A DNA stretch of 64,000 nucleotides from Hemibagrus wyckioides (GCF_019097595.1 NC_080716.1:10155401-10219400), one strand, 5' to 3'. Positions 12,161 to 26,080 are shown, counted from the stretch's first letter. Notes: generated by a model from the sequence alone, not told the origin. Numbers and translations are program-made.

Positions 12161-15100
12161 ACCTCATATAAATAATGTTGTATGACGTTCAGAGATTTCT
12201 GACATTTCTGGAAATTGCTTTCCTTTTTTTTTGTCAGGCTAAAAAAAAAAACAAACAAACAAAGTCAGATATGATGTCATTCCAAATCTGATTGCTTTTT
12301 TTGCAGTGGTCCTTATTTGGAGAGGAGGAAGAGAGCTGCTTAAATCTCAGCTCTGAACGGCTCAATAAAGACGAGGAGCATGACAGCACTTCTCAGAGCT
12401 GTGTCAGTCTGATTGTCATTCTGTCTGCAGACATGATGGACAGGCCTGTCCCTCTTCTTCCCTTGTAGTGCCTCACACGCTGCTCAGCTTCCATTTGCAT
12501 CATCCTCACCAGTAGCACTCTTCTGTTCTCAGGATAGTATTCAGCATCTGAGGTCAGATGCCTCCCACACACCACTTCTACAATCCCATAAGTTGAGTGG
12601 TCTACATAAGAGATCAGATGTATACCACAAAAGCTTCTAAACAGTATACCACAAAAGCTTCCCAGAGGACTATGATAAGTTGCCAAAATCACTTAAATTA
12701 TGATGAATCAAATGATGGGTTAAACTGATCAATTTTTAATGAATTGTGTAAGCAAACGAAAATCTCATCTTATTTAAAATGTGAGAATGTTATAGGTGGT
12801 ACCGCTAATTGAAAAGTAAATGCTTATTTTTCTTGAACATTTTAAATAACTTCCTCTAGTAGAAACACACAGGAAGTGCACACTGCGGCCGGTCCCAGAT
12901 GGGCCGCTGTATTGTGGGGAACAAGGCCGACTGGAAGATTAGAGGAAATAATTACTGCTCCTTCATTTGAATCTCCTCTGGGAAATAAATGTGTTTCCAG
13001 CTGCATCTAATATGACCTGTTGCCCCTGTGTGTGTGTGTGTCTTGTGTGTGTATATATTTATATTTCTAAGTCACTTCCTGTAATGTCTAACAAGGTAGA
13101 AGAACAGAAATCCTGTTTGCAGGATTCTTAGCTCTGAAACTCTGAACTGCCTGCATCGGTTCTGACATTTCCAGACGGATTAAAATCCAGAGACTATGGT
13201 GGCCTTTGCAAAACATTGATTTTAAGACAATGCAATCATTTCTGTGTTAATTTGCTGGAACTAATTAAATATGTGTAACTTCAGTGTTCATTTAGTTTAC
13301 TTAATTGTACTGCCAAGATGTAGCCTCCTGGCAGAGGTTACCAGGGTTTGAGCAGAACAGGCCCCTGTACCATCAGCTGCAAAACAGTCCTAAATGATCC
13401 CACTGCCTTATTTTAAAGTACATGACAGCTTGTATATAGTCACCTTTTTTAGTCTAAACATGCCAGTTGTCACATCAATCAACTGAACTGTATAATTCTG
13501 TCTTATTTCAGGGTCCTTCACCGTCCTCCACCCTCACCATATGCTCATGTATCATCCTCCATTTTAACTGATCCATACTTTTATGCTCGTTTTTAACACT
13601 CTTTCTCGCTCAATCTCTTAATGTCGGGTTTGAACAAGATGATTACCGTCTCATGAAGTTTCCTTCTGTTTCCTTGGCAACTGTTCCATGACAGAAGATG
13701 GAAAGTTAGTAGTAAAAATACCATGTGCTATTTTTTTTTTTTTATCTAAAGCAAGGCTGAGAAAATGAAACAGATGATTTCACTGATATAGATTAGTATT
13801 CATTTTATTGAATAACAGCTTCTACAAATTATTAATGTCTAAGCTTAAAAAGAACGATGAATGTGTTCTGGGTTTTACACATTTTTAAGACTGATGTAAG
13901 CATACCACATTTGCTAAAAACATGGCTGAGGAAAATGTGAGGAGAGAAATGTGAGCTTAGAAAATATAAATATATATATTTTTTTTGCAAAGGGACATTT
14001 TACTGTTAGCATAACACAATAACGCAATGATCATTAGCAAAGATGCAAAAAAAATGCTACCTACACTAAAAAACAAAGACTTTCATTGCATGCAGTTAAA
14101 GACAATTGAACCTTTTCTAAATAGTCTGAGTTACATTTTGAAGAGCGGGACAAAATGGCCAGGGTATTTCCATGTACATTGTGGTCTTGTTGAATATTTC
14201 TTGCCAATGTTCACATAATTAATTTAATACTGTCTGCAATGTGTGGAATTATTAATTGTTTGTTTGAAGAGTTGCCAAAGGACCAGTTCACAGTCTGTAA
14301 ATTACAAGCTCTGCCAGGCTTAAACCTAGCGACTCTTTAATATTTTGTCTTCCAAACAGTTTCAGAGGCACATTTTTGCATTCCCAAAAGAAAAGGTCAC
14401 TTTCTGCAGCACAGTGCTCAGACACAGGTCTCTGGCCTGCGCACCTGTTCCTACCACCAGCACTTTTTTTTCCTCCTGTGATGATAAAATGAACTGCCTA
14501 AATTTGTAGCCATTGCAGATTTCCTCAGAAACTTGTTTCTGAAAACTTGAAAACGTACAGTGTGTGCTTTTTTCTGCCTGTGTGTTCTCTTTGGCCATAT
14601 CATTTTCAGTGTATCAGGATATTAAACGACGTTTCATATTTCTCCATTCAGTAATGGCTGGTCATGATATGAGATAATGAAACTATTAGGGTTGACCAAT
14701 GCATTGTATCTGGTAATCACTGCTAACAATATGTTAGGGGTGTGCTGGAAAAAAATATCAGCCCATATATTTACAGGAATCAGCAGGCTGGGCTAAAAAC
14801 TAATCAGCCTCAGCTTCCTTTCATTCTCTGTATTATTCATGCAACCACTGGAGCTGCTGGGCGTGGCTTCACAAAAGTACAAAATGATCTGTTATTAAAA
14901 GCAATGTGATGTGGATGCAACAAATTAAGCATTATATTTTTAACTGTGGAAGTCTAGTAATCTGGTGTACTTGTAATCACTTATTTTTATCATTTAGTTT
15001 CTTCCCCACTCATCAACTAGTATCATGTCTCACTTTGGATAAAAAACATCTTACCAATGAATAAATGTAAAGGTAATGTCGGCTGGATTTCTGAAGTAAA

Positions 15101-16810
15101 TATCATGACCCTTTTTGGATCACACATCGTAATCACCTCTCTCGGTCGACTGCAAAAAGAATAGCGTCATAAATCTGAACTAAAACAAATATATATATTT
15201 TTTGCAGCAACAGGTTTTGTGGGAAACACTCCTCTGATGTTGAATCTCGTTAGTTGTGAGCAACAGACAGACAATCCTTCAGACGTGCTGCACTCCTTCC
15301 TAATGAGTTACTCCTTCATGCCTCCTGTGGATAATACATGACTGAAGGTGGTTAATCAACTTGTGAAAGAACCCGAGGCGAATGTGATCTCCCGTGGCCA
15401 GACTTTCTCATAACTTCTTCTGACAAGGCATTTATCATACTTGATGAAAGCTTATTTAATACCACGTTGAAACTGATCTCAAAAAGATAAAGAACACAGA
15501 CGATAAACCTTCTCTCATACTGCCTGTGATTACCTGCTAATGACATAATCAAATCAACACTTTAGATGAGAAGTTTACCTTTGCACTCTCTTCTGAAATA
15601 TTTTGGACTGCTTTCACAAACAGAGGGAAAGTTTTCAGACTGATTCTTTTTTTAATGTCGCGAAGAAAAAGCACAATTATTACAGTAGAGATTTTCATAG
15701 AATTGTTGTTTGTTATTTTGCTTCATTTCTATACCCTGTAATCATCTGACTACCAGGCAATTAGAGACAGCTATTTTATTTGTTTAATAAAATTCACCAA
15801 AAGCCTGTATTCGCTCACTCCAGGGAAATATTTTCTTCTGACAGCCTGCACTGGCAAGAGCGGAAATAGCAATAAGAGTGATTTTATCCGAGGCATACGG
15901 AGAAAATGAAAACCTCTAGGTGACGTTCCGTATTTTAATCGCATCTCCATTTTTAATCGCATCCAACTGACTTGTGTTGTCTCCTCCTTGGAGAAACATA
16001 TGCGGAAAATTAGGACAAAGTTCATATAACTAAAACAATCATGCTATGATTGATTGCTCTCTGAGAGTAATGATAATGATGCTTTTCCTTCTACAATTGA
16101 TTTGATAACTAGCTGGAGCCAGGTGAGAAAAATGATAGCACAAGCAACAGGTATTAACCTGTAACTACCTCTGAGTGAAAATGCCAGACATGCAACCATC
16201 TAGTAGTATAAACACTTCAGAAAGCTTTAATTTCAGTAAACTGTAATTAGCTTTGGAGTCGTTATATCAAGCCCATCTAGCAAAGTGAGAAATTAGCACT
16301 GGTCTGAGATTAAAACCATTTATTACTTCATAAATGTTGTATAGGTAAACTAGAGCTGTGTAGACAGCAGACAGGCAGTGACATAGGAGTGCTTAAATTT
16401 AGCCAAATAAGATCTTCAGGTACAAATATAGAGCTCTTCTACAAAATCATTTGGGGTTTTTTTTGGTTTTGTTTTGTTTTTTTTACTTGCAGAAATCGAG
16501 CTATTCTGAGGCAACAGTGTCATTCATTTAACAGAAGTATCTGTCTGGCTGATCATTTCACAGATTTTGCATATCAATGCATGCATCTGAGATTGAAATC
16601 CATTCCGTTTCCTAGATAGCACTGTGATGGTTTCCCATTACGTAGATGTCACCCTGAGGTGAAATGAAAATGCCATGCCAATTTCTGCAAGGCAGTGCGC
16701 TAAATGCTTGAAGCCAGCTCATATAAGGTGAAATATACTCTCGTAGTTTAACCTCAGCCTTTTCGGTGATGGAACGTTGTCTGGAATTTGTTGTGTAGTA
16801 CTCTAGAATA

Positions 16811-16858
16811 GATCTCAATAAAAAAAAAAAAATAATAATAATAATAATATTAATAATA
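16811..16858. repeat. (AAT)n microsatellite
   Basis: Poly-A running into AAT/ATA trinucleotide units. Confidence 0.9.
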
Positions 16859-17389
16859 AAATTTTAAAAAGTGCTATAAAAAGCTATGTGAATTGTCCAT
16901 GAGGATCTGAACACCAAGAACATTACTGAGGACTGTACTGGTGGAAGATGACATGATATATCTTTCAAATGGCAACCCAGTGTCTTCTAAAATTATTTGA
17001 TGGGGTTCTGGTTAAGGCTAAATGCAGACCAGTTATGTCCCTTTTCTCTGTTCTGAACCGAACGTTTCCCAGAGCTTGCTTATTAGGGTTCTAGGTCTGG
17101 ATTTTTATACAGCTGCTTTCTAACACACAAAGCATTGTACAAATCAAATTACTTCTGGAATCGTTTTTTTGCACAGCAACCAAAGGAAACATAGAACAAT
17201 CTAGAAGGCTGTTACATGCAGGAGTGTGATGTTTCTCTGGAACTGGTGAGGGTTAATGACCCTAGAACACTACATCACTATTACCACCACTTTACCTTAT
17301 AGCTGGAATTACACATTGTGGCAGGTAGCATTCTCTAACAATACACCAAACAAAGACACTTCCATCTTGCCATCTAGCATACTGTCCAT

Positions 17390-17540
17390 TATTCCTGACC
17401 TCGGTTAATGCCTTCACACTGCCCCATGTCCAACAGGGTGAGATTTACACCACTCAAGCCCGAGCTTTTCAATACAATTTGTAATCCTAGGCTTGTGTGG
17501 CCATGGAATTCCGTGTTATCCCTCTGTTTTCCAATAAAGT
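17390..17540 (-). mobile_element. possible eroded Tc1-like transposase fragment
   Basis: 'gagatttacaccactcaagcc' and 'cctaggcttgtgtggccatgg' resemble antisense blocks of fish Tc1-like transposase genes. Too diverged to define ends. Confidence 0.35.
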
Positions 17541-17755
17541 TTAGAATTCCAGATGCAAGAAACTAACCTGGAATCTGGGCACTTTTTCAGACATTCCAGG
17601 CCAAAGTATGGAAGAAAAAATGTACAACTATTAAACCTTCATGTGAACATGTTAAAAGCCAACTTGGCATCTATTATAATTTGTAATAACCTGCTGTGGC
17701 ATGTTATATGGAAAAAGTACTTATATTTTAAAGCATAATTTGATCATAAACACAC

Positions 17756-17915
17756 TTCATACAACGCATGTCTATGAACTGGGAAAAGGAAACCAAAGTA
17801 CCCAGAGGAAACCCCAAAGGAGAACATTCAAACCTGCATGCACACATGGTGAAAGAAGGAATCAAACCCCTAATCCTGAAGGTGTGAAGCAAACGTACTA
17901 ACCACCAAGCCCCCT
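17756..17915 (+). repeat. dispersed repeat A1, 3' part
   Basis: 'acccagaggaaaccccaaag', 'gaaggaatcaaacccctaat', 'gaagcaaacgtactaaccac'. Carries the 3' end that the 11.6-kb copy lacks. Confidence 0.7.
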
Positions 17916-20900
17916 GTGAGCAATATGTGTATGTGATGCATCTCTACTCTTCTAAATGAAAAATCAAAAGCAAATTATTCTATGACTTCTGACATGAAAT
18001 AATAATCAGATATATGACTTTAACTTCATAAACAATATTATTGTGTGTCAGACCTTGATTGAGTACAAGTTTCAAGTTTGCTTTCGGGAGGTTAGTATTT
18101 ATATTCAATTAGTCGTATAGTGAAGAGTTTCAGGGTCTACTATATCTAATGGACTATTCACTGACTTTTCAAAAAGCTTAAACCTTTGACACAAAAAAGA
18201 TGAAATCTACATATCTTTTCTATGTAATCTCTTGTCATGGGTCCATATTTATGTCAGAGTTTCAGCTACATACCACCCGGGTACTTGAATCATGCGCACT
18301 TTCTCTCAACAAAGAGGCAAAAAGCACATTGTGTTACACCACAGCCTCACAGTGACCAAGGTCTCCAGCAGAACCATTTCAATAGTTTCATCTGCGTTTC
18401 CCTGGGAACGCTTTTTTTTTTTTTTAATCAACAAGTACAATGCCTTCCTCTCTCTGCTTAAGCATTGAAGCTCTGATTGCTTTTCTTGCACGACTGCGCA
18501 ATCTTCCAAACCGAGCAAAGCTAACAGATCGCATCCGTAGGAGTGCGTCAGTATTCAAGCTATCGGATAATGTCGGATGTGGCTTGTAAGAAGCTTACAG
18601 CCGTGACAGTCATGGTGGCTCATTTTCAGAGTGTACAGCTGTCGGTCCAAATTCAAACCAGGATGAAAAGCATTTGAAATATGAAAACAGCTTTTCTTTC
18701 TGAAAAGTAGAAAATGTGCACCTGAAAAATTCTCTTCAGTGCGATCAGCTGCCACTGTGTTATGTAAGAGCGAAGTCTGGCGAATGGCGTGCGTGTAAGT
18801 GGCACTTGCTGGCAGTTTAGGCTTGTGACCTGCTGAGACACAGTCACTGTAAAGCACGCTTCCTCTGCCTCTCAGTAGTCATTATGGGCTAATGGCCAAT
18901 AGAGCGCTGTACTTCCATGCTTTATCCTGGAAATGAGGGAGAACTAGGGAGGAGCGAGCTGAGAAGAGGAAACTGACAGTTGGTTCAGTCACTTTTAATT
19001 AGATAATTAGCTCATTGTCTTTTTCTGGCATTTCTGGAGCTGAGGGGAATGCATTAACCCTGTGTTCTCTGACCCAGCAAGAAATCATTCCCTCCGGATG
19101 ACTCCGCTGCTCTCCGCCTGCGATATTTCCTGGACAGATTGCACACTTGACCTGTTTTTTGGCCCACTATTGATTTTGAAGCATTACAGCAATATTAGGA
19201 TGAGGTGGGAGACTTTTCTGAGTGAAGGCTTCAATAAGCTTGTTTTGTCCCCTCTTCCCACTTCTTGTGGCTTTGTTGACTTTGGGTTCCTCTGGTCGAT
19301 AAAAATAAATTCCTTTGTGAGTGTCTCTGAAATATTGCCTTGTCACGCAGCATCCTCTTCAGACTTAGATAGGGGAATAGGACATTAATCAAATAAAGGC
19401 GATCTCATTTCAATCAGATCCTGCAATCCTGTGCATCTCCGATCCTGGCAGAGTGTGGACAGCTTTAACCTGTTACAAGTCAAGCCCTGTATACCACAGA
19501 GTCAGTCCTGTCAGTCCTGATGTCATTCATTTGTCTGGTCATTCATTTCAGCTTTTTTTTCTTTCCAATGCCTTCTGTTCCAATGCTCCTTTTATGTGGC
19601 TGACACACAGCGAAAGCTCTCTGTCTCCATGTGCATTAGCTGGTCTTTAACATGAATTATTAACTGGACTCTACTGATCACCAAGTCCACAGCTCCTGGC
19701 CTCACAGCACTAGGAGGCAAAGTGCTTATTTGAGCTTTCAAACAGCAGCCTAGCTGCAAAGGACGATGTTGTAAAACTTTGCCATTATCTCTTTCGCACT
19801 ATTAATCCAAACATAACATTTTTCGTACATTTCCAATGCAGGGCAGCTTTACAGCCTGATCTTTTTGTAGGAAGCTTTTAGTAACATTTCATTTATTACT
19901 TGCCCTTTTTATTTGATGCACAGGGGTATAAGTACAGCTTGGATTATCTCTCGGTGTCTGTGCTTTCTTTGACATGATTTACAGGTAAGAAAAGAAACAT
20001 TATTTGCAAATGAAATAATGAAGGTCAGGGGAAAAAATGATCAACATTGGAAGTGATTTCAATACCATATTAGGCCAATCCTCTGGGAGATGAAAGGCGA
20101 GGCCATATGCTCCGTAATGATGTAAGAACTTATGATATCACCTCCACAATCTGTTTGGACATGTAGATCATCCCATCGTCTACTCATGTAGTTGAGTCAT
20201 TGGGGACAAAAGATCAATTGCTAGATGGCATTACATCTGAGTCTAAAGTGGGATAGATGAATGTATGCTGATAGAGGAAATACTGATGACTCTAACAATT
20301 ATGGCAAGTTGGTTGCTGGACACTTGACTCACAAATAGTGTTAAGTCATAATGCCTTTATGGTTCATGGATAATACTTGACAATAGGATAAAGTGAATGT
20401 GTATATCATGGAACTAATACCTGTTGAAATGATGTGGTGGATATTAAGCTAAAAAGACCAAAAAGATCATACAGGCAAGGTATAAATGTGCAAAAAGATG
20501 TCCAGTTTATTAATATAACGCATTTAAAAACAACTTTCACCCTCCCGAGTGCTCTACAGAGATGGTTTAAAGTATAGAGAATACTGAGAAATGTTTAAAA
20601 GCTAACCATACAAATTAAAATAACACTGAAATAAAAAATTATTAATAACAGAAATGGAAAATTCCAAGTAATACATACATCTGGGAGGTTGTGACTTTCA
20701 TCTAGCACTTTCTCTTCAAATGACATTTCAGTCTCAAAGTGTGAATCATCCACATACACATTAAACGGATATTTAGGTAGGATTTGAGTATGAGGGATTG
20801 CTGTCTCTTGCGAACACAACCACTTAATTAAACCAGCGGAGGCGAGCACAGTCACATCATGCCAACACTCAAGGTTATCCTTTTATCTGACGTTTGAAAG

Positions 20901-22359
20901 CAGAGAGAAGTCTTGACATGTTTGACAAGGCATAATGAGTTTTAAAAGCGCTGTAGTGTATGAGGTATGGTGGGTCATCCGAGAGGGCAAACGGCAAGTA
21001 AGTAAAGCAGGGAAGGTGGACAGCACTCCATGAGGTGAGACCAAGCCAAGTCATAGTGGATAACGAAATCAGAGAGTATACTATCAATACATTTCTGTGA
21101 TATCGAATTATTACAACTTGACAGACATTATAATTTACAGTCACCTTAGTATCTACTATCCAAAATATGTAAAAAAAAAAAAAAAAAACATCTAAATGCA
21201 GCATTTCTACAGCAAGTTACTCCCGTTAAGTCAAGACAACTGCAAATCCTCCTTAAAAGAATACTTTGGAAGGAAATAAAGGGTTTCATTATGTTTTTTT
21301 CTCTTTCAGGACTATCCTGCAACATATAATAGAACAATGTTATATATGCAAGGCCACATAAATTGAAAATACAAAACAGTGTGAGACAAAATATGTATGC
21401 AAATGATGATGCAGGATAGATAATAAATACAGAGCAAATAATAAACACACAGGACAGCTAGTAAGAGGACTGGCAGGACAACAAAGCAGTATTGAACGGA
21501 AGAAACTAGAGCAAACAATCGTCTGCAAACTGTTGACTCTACACTATCATGCCGTGTGTATAGACAACATATGGAGGAAAAGTGTAGCAGCAAGAAGAGG
21601 AGTAAAAAAGTCTTGTAGGAGCATAATGGCATTGTCTGTGAAATTTAAAACGCAACCTCTGACCCTCCCCAAGCTTAATATTCATTTATTCATATTCAGA
21701 AAGTGCTATGAATCTTTCAGTAACTACAAGGATATATAACAGGAATACCTTCTGTTGGTACCTTCCTGCAATCTTGAAACAACAGGAAATATAGGAAATA
21801 ACGTATAGTGTTACATACTGTAGAGGTACAAATAGTATAAAAATAAAACATACAGTTCATTATTCAGATTTTTTATTCAACAAACACCGATTCAGTAAGG
21901 GACACAATTTTATCACATCTTCAGCACCCAGACCAAATGTGACACTAAGATATTAATGAACTGTAGTTGTGTAAGATCTATGACACATGGGTGGGGCCAA
22001 AGAGAGAAAAAAAAAAAAAACTCAGCACACAAGCCAAATGATTCATTATGCTTCATCTAGTTTGCTAATCTGCTCAGTACAAGTCATTATCTCTTTTGTC
22101 CGGCGCTGTGGCACAACCCGAGTAGAAGTGCGTGCCCTTTGCTGGTCTTGTTAAAGTCAAGGGATCTTATAGATTCAGCTGATCCATACTGTTTGTTCAC
22201 TGTGTGACAGAGACCGTCCCTCCTGTGCACCATTTCAGCTCATTAACATTTTAGGTGATGCGTCTGTCATGACCCTAATCAAATATTCTGGAGTAAGGCT
22301 TATGACCATATTAACATTTTGGAGTCATTAAACTGCCGTACCCCAAATGAATGCTAGTT

Positions 22360-22360
<1 letters not shown>

Positions 22361-22401
<41 letters not shown>

Positions 22402-22409
22402 TGTGTGTG
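22361..22409. repeat. (GT)n microsatellite
   Basis: About 24 GT units with one TA interruption. Confidence 0.95.
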
Positions 22410-22989
22410 GTGTCTGTGTTTCTCAGCTTGTTCAAAACAACAGTATCAGAACAAGACAGTACGTACACTCTGCTTTCTTGTGTAGGTGAATGTGTTATTT
22501 ATCTGAGTGGAAAGCCAGGCTTGGTGTTGTTCGAAAAAAGCGATTCGTTTTTATATTTAACCGAGGATTACACACTGTAAATTTTCTTTTAAGATAAAAG
22601 TGCACCACTAATTAGGTCCAGTTCATTTTGATGGGAAAGCTACTTATTCGAAATGTTGCCTTTTAGTTCAATTAATGGATAATTGCATTTATTTTTGTTC
22701 TCAACACGTTTTAAGCATGGTTCAGGGTGGTTCAAATAACTTTGGTGCACTAAATTCAAGTTTCAGAAAAATTATAATCTAAAAAGGACCTCCTAGCCAC
22801 TTCAGTAATGATATCTAGTACACCACTAATGCATTTATATGCTTTAGATCACCAGAAGTGCTGTTTTGAGATGTCCTTCCTTATAATCAACTGATAAATC
22901 TGTCAAGCAAGAACAAAAGTGACTCGTGTGAGTCAGGATATTAGCTGTCATGTTAATAGCATGATATTAAAATAATTATGAGTAGGTTT

Positions 22990-23055
22990 GATAGAAGGAA
23001 ACCAGAGCACCTAAAAGACATGAGGACATGAGGAGAACCCAGACAGACAGTATGA
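22990..23055 (+). repeat. A1 repeat fragment
   Basis: 'gaaggaaaccagagcacct' and 'gaggagaacccagacagac' resemble the middle of repeat A1. Confidence 0.35.
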
Positions 23056-23257
23056 GACCACTTGAAAATGAAGCAAGGTCCATGTCCTATGGGAAATGAG
23101 TGTAGACTGCATTTAACATAAAAATGCAGGCATGAAAACAACTAGACTTTTACAGCACTGTGGGTTTTATTGAAACAACACGGGATTATTTATTGTTATT
23201 ATTATTATTTTAAACCCCAGATCTCAATATCTCCATGACGCCCTAAAAACCTCACAG

Positions 23258-23660
23258 TGGGACACAGTGTGGCCGCTGGGAGAGAGTAGCACTGTCCATC
23301 AGTTCTCTGTGAAAAGCACAAAGCGTCCGGTGAAGTGGGGGCGAGGCGCTGCTAGGAGGAGGAGGAGGAGGAGGAGGAGGAGGAGAATTTCACACAAACA
23401 ACAGAACAATGAAACACGTTTGCGCCGGTGGTGCCGCAGAAGCACGTGAGCTCTTTCGGTCTGCAGGGCCGATCTGTGGCGCCGAATCGCGGCCAAGAGG
23501 CGACACGCTGTCGGCAGGGAGCGAGCAGCAGCACACACGCTGAGATGACGGTGACTCAGAGGAGCGTCAGCGCGCCGGCGATGCGCCACGGCCGGAGCGC
23601 GCGCCTGGAGAGCTGCGAGCTCACACACGCGCACCTGTCCTCCACTGCCTCACCATCTCA
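23258..23660. promoter_or_regulatory. CpG-rich block, candidate CpG island/promoter
   Basis: CpG density jumps far above the AT-rich flanks (runs such as 'gcgtcagcgcgccggcg' and 'cggccggagcgcgcgcctgg'), with an E-box 'cacgtg' at 23442-23447 and a (GGA)n tract at 23354-23385. It lies 4.2-4.5 kb upstream of the emilin2 ATG. It could be the promoter of emilin2, of an unseen transcript on either strand, or an orphan island. Open frames across it differ by strand and match nothing I know. Confidence 0.5.
23354..23385. repeat. (GGA)n microsatellite
   Basis: About ten GGA units inside the CpG-rich block. Confidence 0.95.
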
Positions 23661-23883
23661 GCCACTTGTCTGTCTATGATTTCCATACGGTTCAGCACGA
23701 CCATACGCAGTCCCAATGACGTACTGAACATGCTATTTAAAAAACATACACATTTTATCGCATGCTATTTTCTTCTGTACATATGCCACTGTGCAGAACT
23801 AGTATTTCTCATATAGCATAAACTACTGCAGGTAATAATATGCACACAACAAATATATTTGTGCACACGCTCTTACTCAGTTC

Positions 23884-24366
23884 ACACTATAAATCCAAAC
23901 ATATGTGGACACCTGACCATCACACCCATATATAGATCATCTCCAAACTGTTTCCACAACATTGGAAGCACACATTTGTACAAAAGGTCTTTAATATCAC
24001 TGAGAGGCCCAAACATATTCTGCCATTACAATAACCCTGTAAACAAAGCGAGCTCCATGAAGTTTGACAAGGCTGGAGTGGAAGAACTCGAGCGTCCTGC
24101 ACAGAGCCCTGAACTCAACCCCACTGAACACCTTCGGGATGAACTGGAACATTGATTGTGTACCAGGCTTCTTCACCCACATCAGTGGCTGACCTCACTA
24201 ATGCTCTTCCATCTGTATGAGTAGAATAAATGTTCACAGCCACGCTGTACGATCTAGGAGACAGCCTTCTTAGAGGAGAGGAGGTTATTAAAACAACAAA
24301 GGTGGGGAAAAAAAAGATGCATATGAATGTGATGGTCATATAGACCATATGTGGTGTCCATATAGA
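23884..24366 (+). mobile_element. Tc1/mariner-like transposon relic
   Basis: Translating across 24050-24155 gives F-D-K-A-G-V-E-E-L, then P-A-Q-S-P-E-L-N-P-T-E-H-L-R-D-E-L-E, the C-terminal DDE region of Tc1-like transposases. Left 'atatgtggacacctgaccatcac' reappears inverted at 24328-24366. Internally deleted and frameshifted; not functional. Confidence 0.85.
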
Positions 24367-24690
24367 CCAATCAGGCATAACATTATGAGCAGTGACAGGT
24401 GAAGTGAATAACATTGATTAGCTCCTCATCATGGTACCTGTTAGTGGGTGGGATATATTAGGCAGCAAGTGAACATTTTGTCCTCAATGCTGATGTGTTA
24501 GAAACTGGAAAAATGGGCAAGCGCCTGTGTGGTCCGATCCAACAGACGAGCTACTGTTGCTCAAATTGCTAAAGGCTGGTTCTGATAGGAAGGTGTCAGA
24601 ATACACAGTGCATGATGGATCAGTGCTGTTTGGGCAGCAAAAGGGGAACCAACACAATATTAGGCCATAATGTTATGCCTGATCAGTGTA
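24367..24690 (+). mobile_element. second Tc1-like relic, different family
   Basis: Terminal inverted repeats 'atcaggcataacattatg' at about 24369-24387 and 24666-24684. Inside are 'atgggcaagcg' (transposase start) and 'ggtccgatccaacagacgag' (V-R-S-N-R-R), both Tc1-like transposase N-terminal pieces. Internally deleted. Confidence 0.85.
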
Positions 24691-25558
24691 CTTTCAGCCA
24701 TAGAGTGTAAAGCTAGGATACTATTTGGTCCTCATCAGTGTCTTGTCTATTTCAACCCCATTTAAAATGCGACTCATTTCTAACCAAATGTTAAATTGTG
24801 AATGGACTAAACTATTTACTTTGTAGTAAAAGCCCACATACTCTAGATTACAGAATTCCAGTCCTGGACCTGTAAAGCTCCTTGCCATACACATTTTATA
24901 GTTTTCCCTTGTCTCCACTTCACATCAGGAAAGATGTGAGGAAAGTTGCTCTAGAGCAGCAAACACTCTTTACTCTCTATCCTTTACTCCCTTTACCCTA
25001 GCTGTAAGCCCCAATGTGAGCATGACCTATAGCGCAGGTCACACACGTCACATTAGATCATTCAGAAAAGTTCTTTCCCTACTTTTGTGATCTGTTGCTT
25101 TCTTGGAGGGTACAAAACAGCAGTTTGGTCCCATCAATATGTCCATAAAATGAATACAAACACAATGTGGAGGGGGAAAAAAACAATGTAATAAGACCAT
25201 TTATCTCAGGCAGAAAAAATCAAGAGGACTTCTCAAGTACTAGGAATTCCTACAATAAAGAAATGATTATGAAATAAAATAAGATTATGTGCTGCCTTTG
25301 TTCACAGCCTCAAGAAAAGCTCAGAGAGCTTATTTTTCTATGTTGCATCTAATCACATTACACATTACACATGTGAAAATTATAAAGTAGTTATAAGCAC
25401 GAATGCATAGCGTTAGAGCATCCATCTGTCTCACCAGTTTTGCACACTGGACCCAGAAACATCAGTAGCTGTGTGTATGTTACAGCAGTGTCGGGGAACG
25501 CCGAGGCTCGTTAACGGAAGCAATTAAGAGTCTCGCGCTGGGATTGGTGTAACATTAC

Positions 25559-25571
25559 TGCCCTCTGCTGG
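25559..25571 (-). promoter_or_regulatory. CTCF-like core motif
   Basis: TGCCCTCTGCTGG, whose reverse complement CCAGCAGAGGGCA fits the CCASYAGRKGGCR core. It sits in a local CpG-richer patch with a CCAAT box (ATTGG) 16 bp away. Motif match only. Confidence 0.4.
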
Positions 25572-25987
25572 CGGACAAATGCTATTAACTATTCATAAAT
25601 AAGTCATTAAGGTTGATTTACGTTCTCCGTCTCGTGCACCGCTGTACCTACAGATATGCTGCAGTCAAAATGCATTTAATTCACGTAGTGAGGCGCTGTG
25701 ATAAAAAAATTTCACGTTATTATTTGAAAAAGAAAAAAAAACATAGTGGCGACCAGTTGCTTAAGGAACTGGACTGAGGTGTGGACAGTGTTGTTGCGTG
25801 TACGGAGGGCGGATCGCCGATCAATTAACAATGAAATAACTTCATTTCTGCCAGTGAGCCATACCGATGTCATCATATTGTCTTTGTAGTCTCTAAGCAT
25901 GAGTCAGATAGATGCATTTTTGCATTTTCTATTCCTATGACTCCAATTTCTGAGCAATTTTTATGCACTGCAGCATACATATAAAAA

Positions 25988-26080
25988 AAACGTTCACGCG
26001 CACGACGCGGTGATTGACAGCCGCGCGGGGCCCTCGTGTTAGGGGCGTGGACGTGTGGGTGTGACGTCACGGTGGTCGCA

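Larger units (their letters stand above)
8961..23257. other. no gene recognised
   Basis: Noncoding as far as I can see, apart from the repeats listed separately. The 99-codon minus frame at 12393-12692 is discussed as a finding. Several stretches (for example 18840-19400) look unique and free of repeats, but no exon can be supported. Confidence 0.55.

Noticed and set aside
23299..23679. Frames of 60-111 codons through the CpG-rich block
   Set aside because: CpG-rich DNA has few stops; frames on both strands overlap, one is a poly-Leu translation of (GGA)n, and none resembles a known protein.
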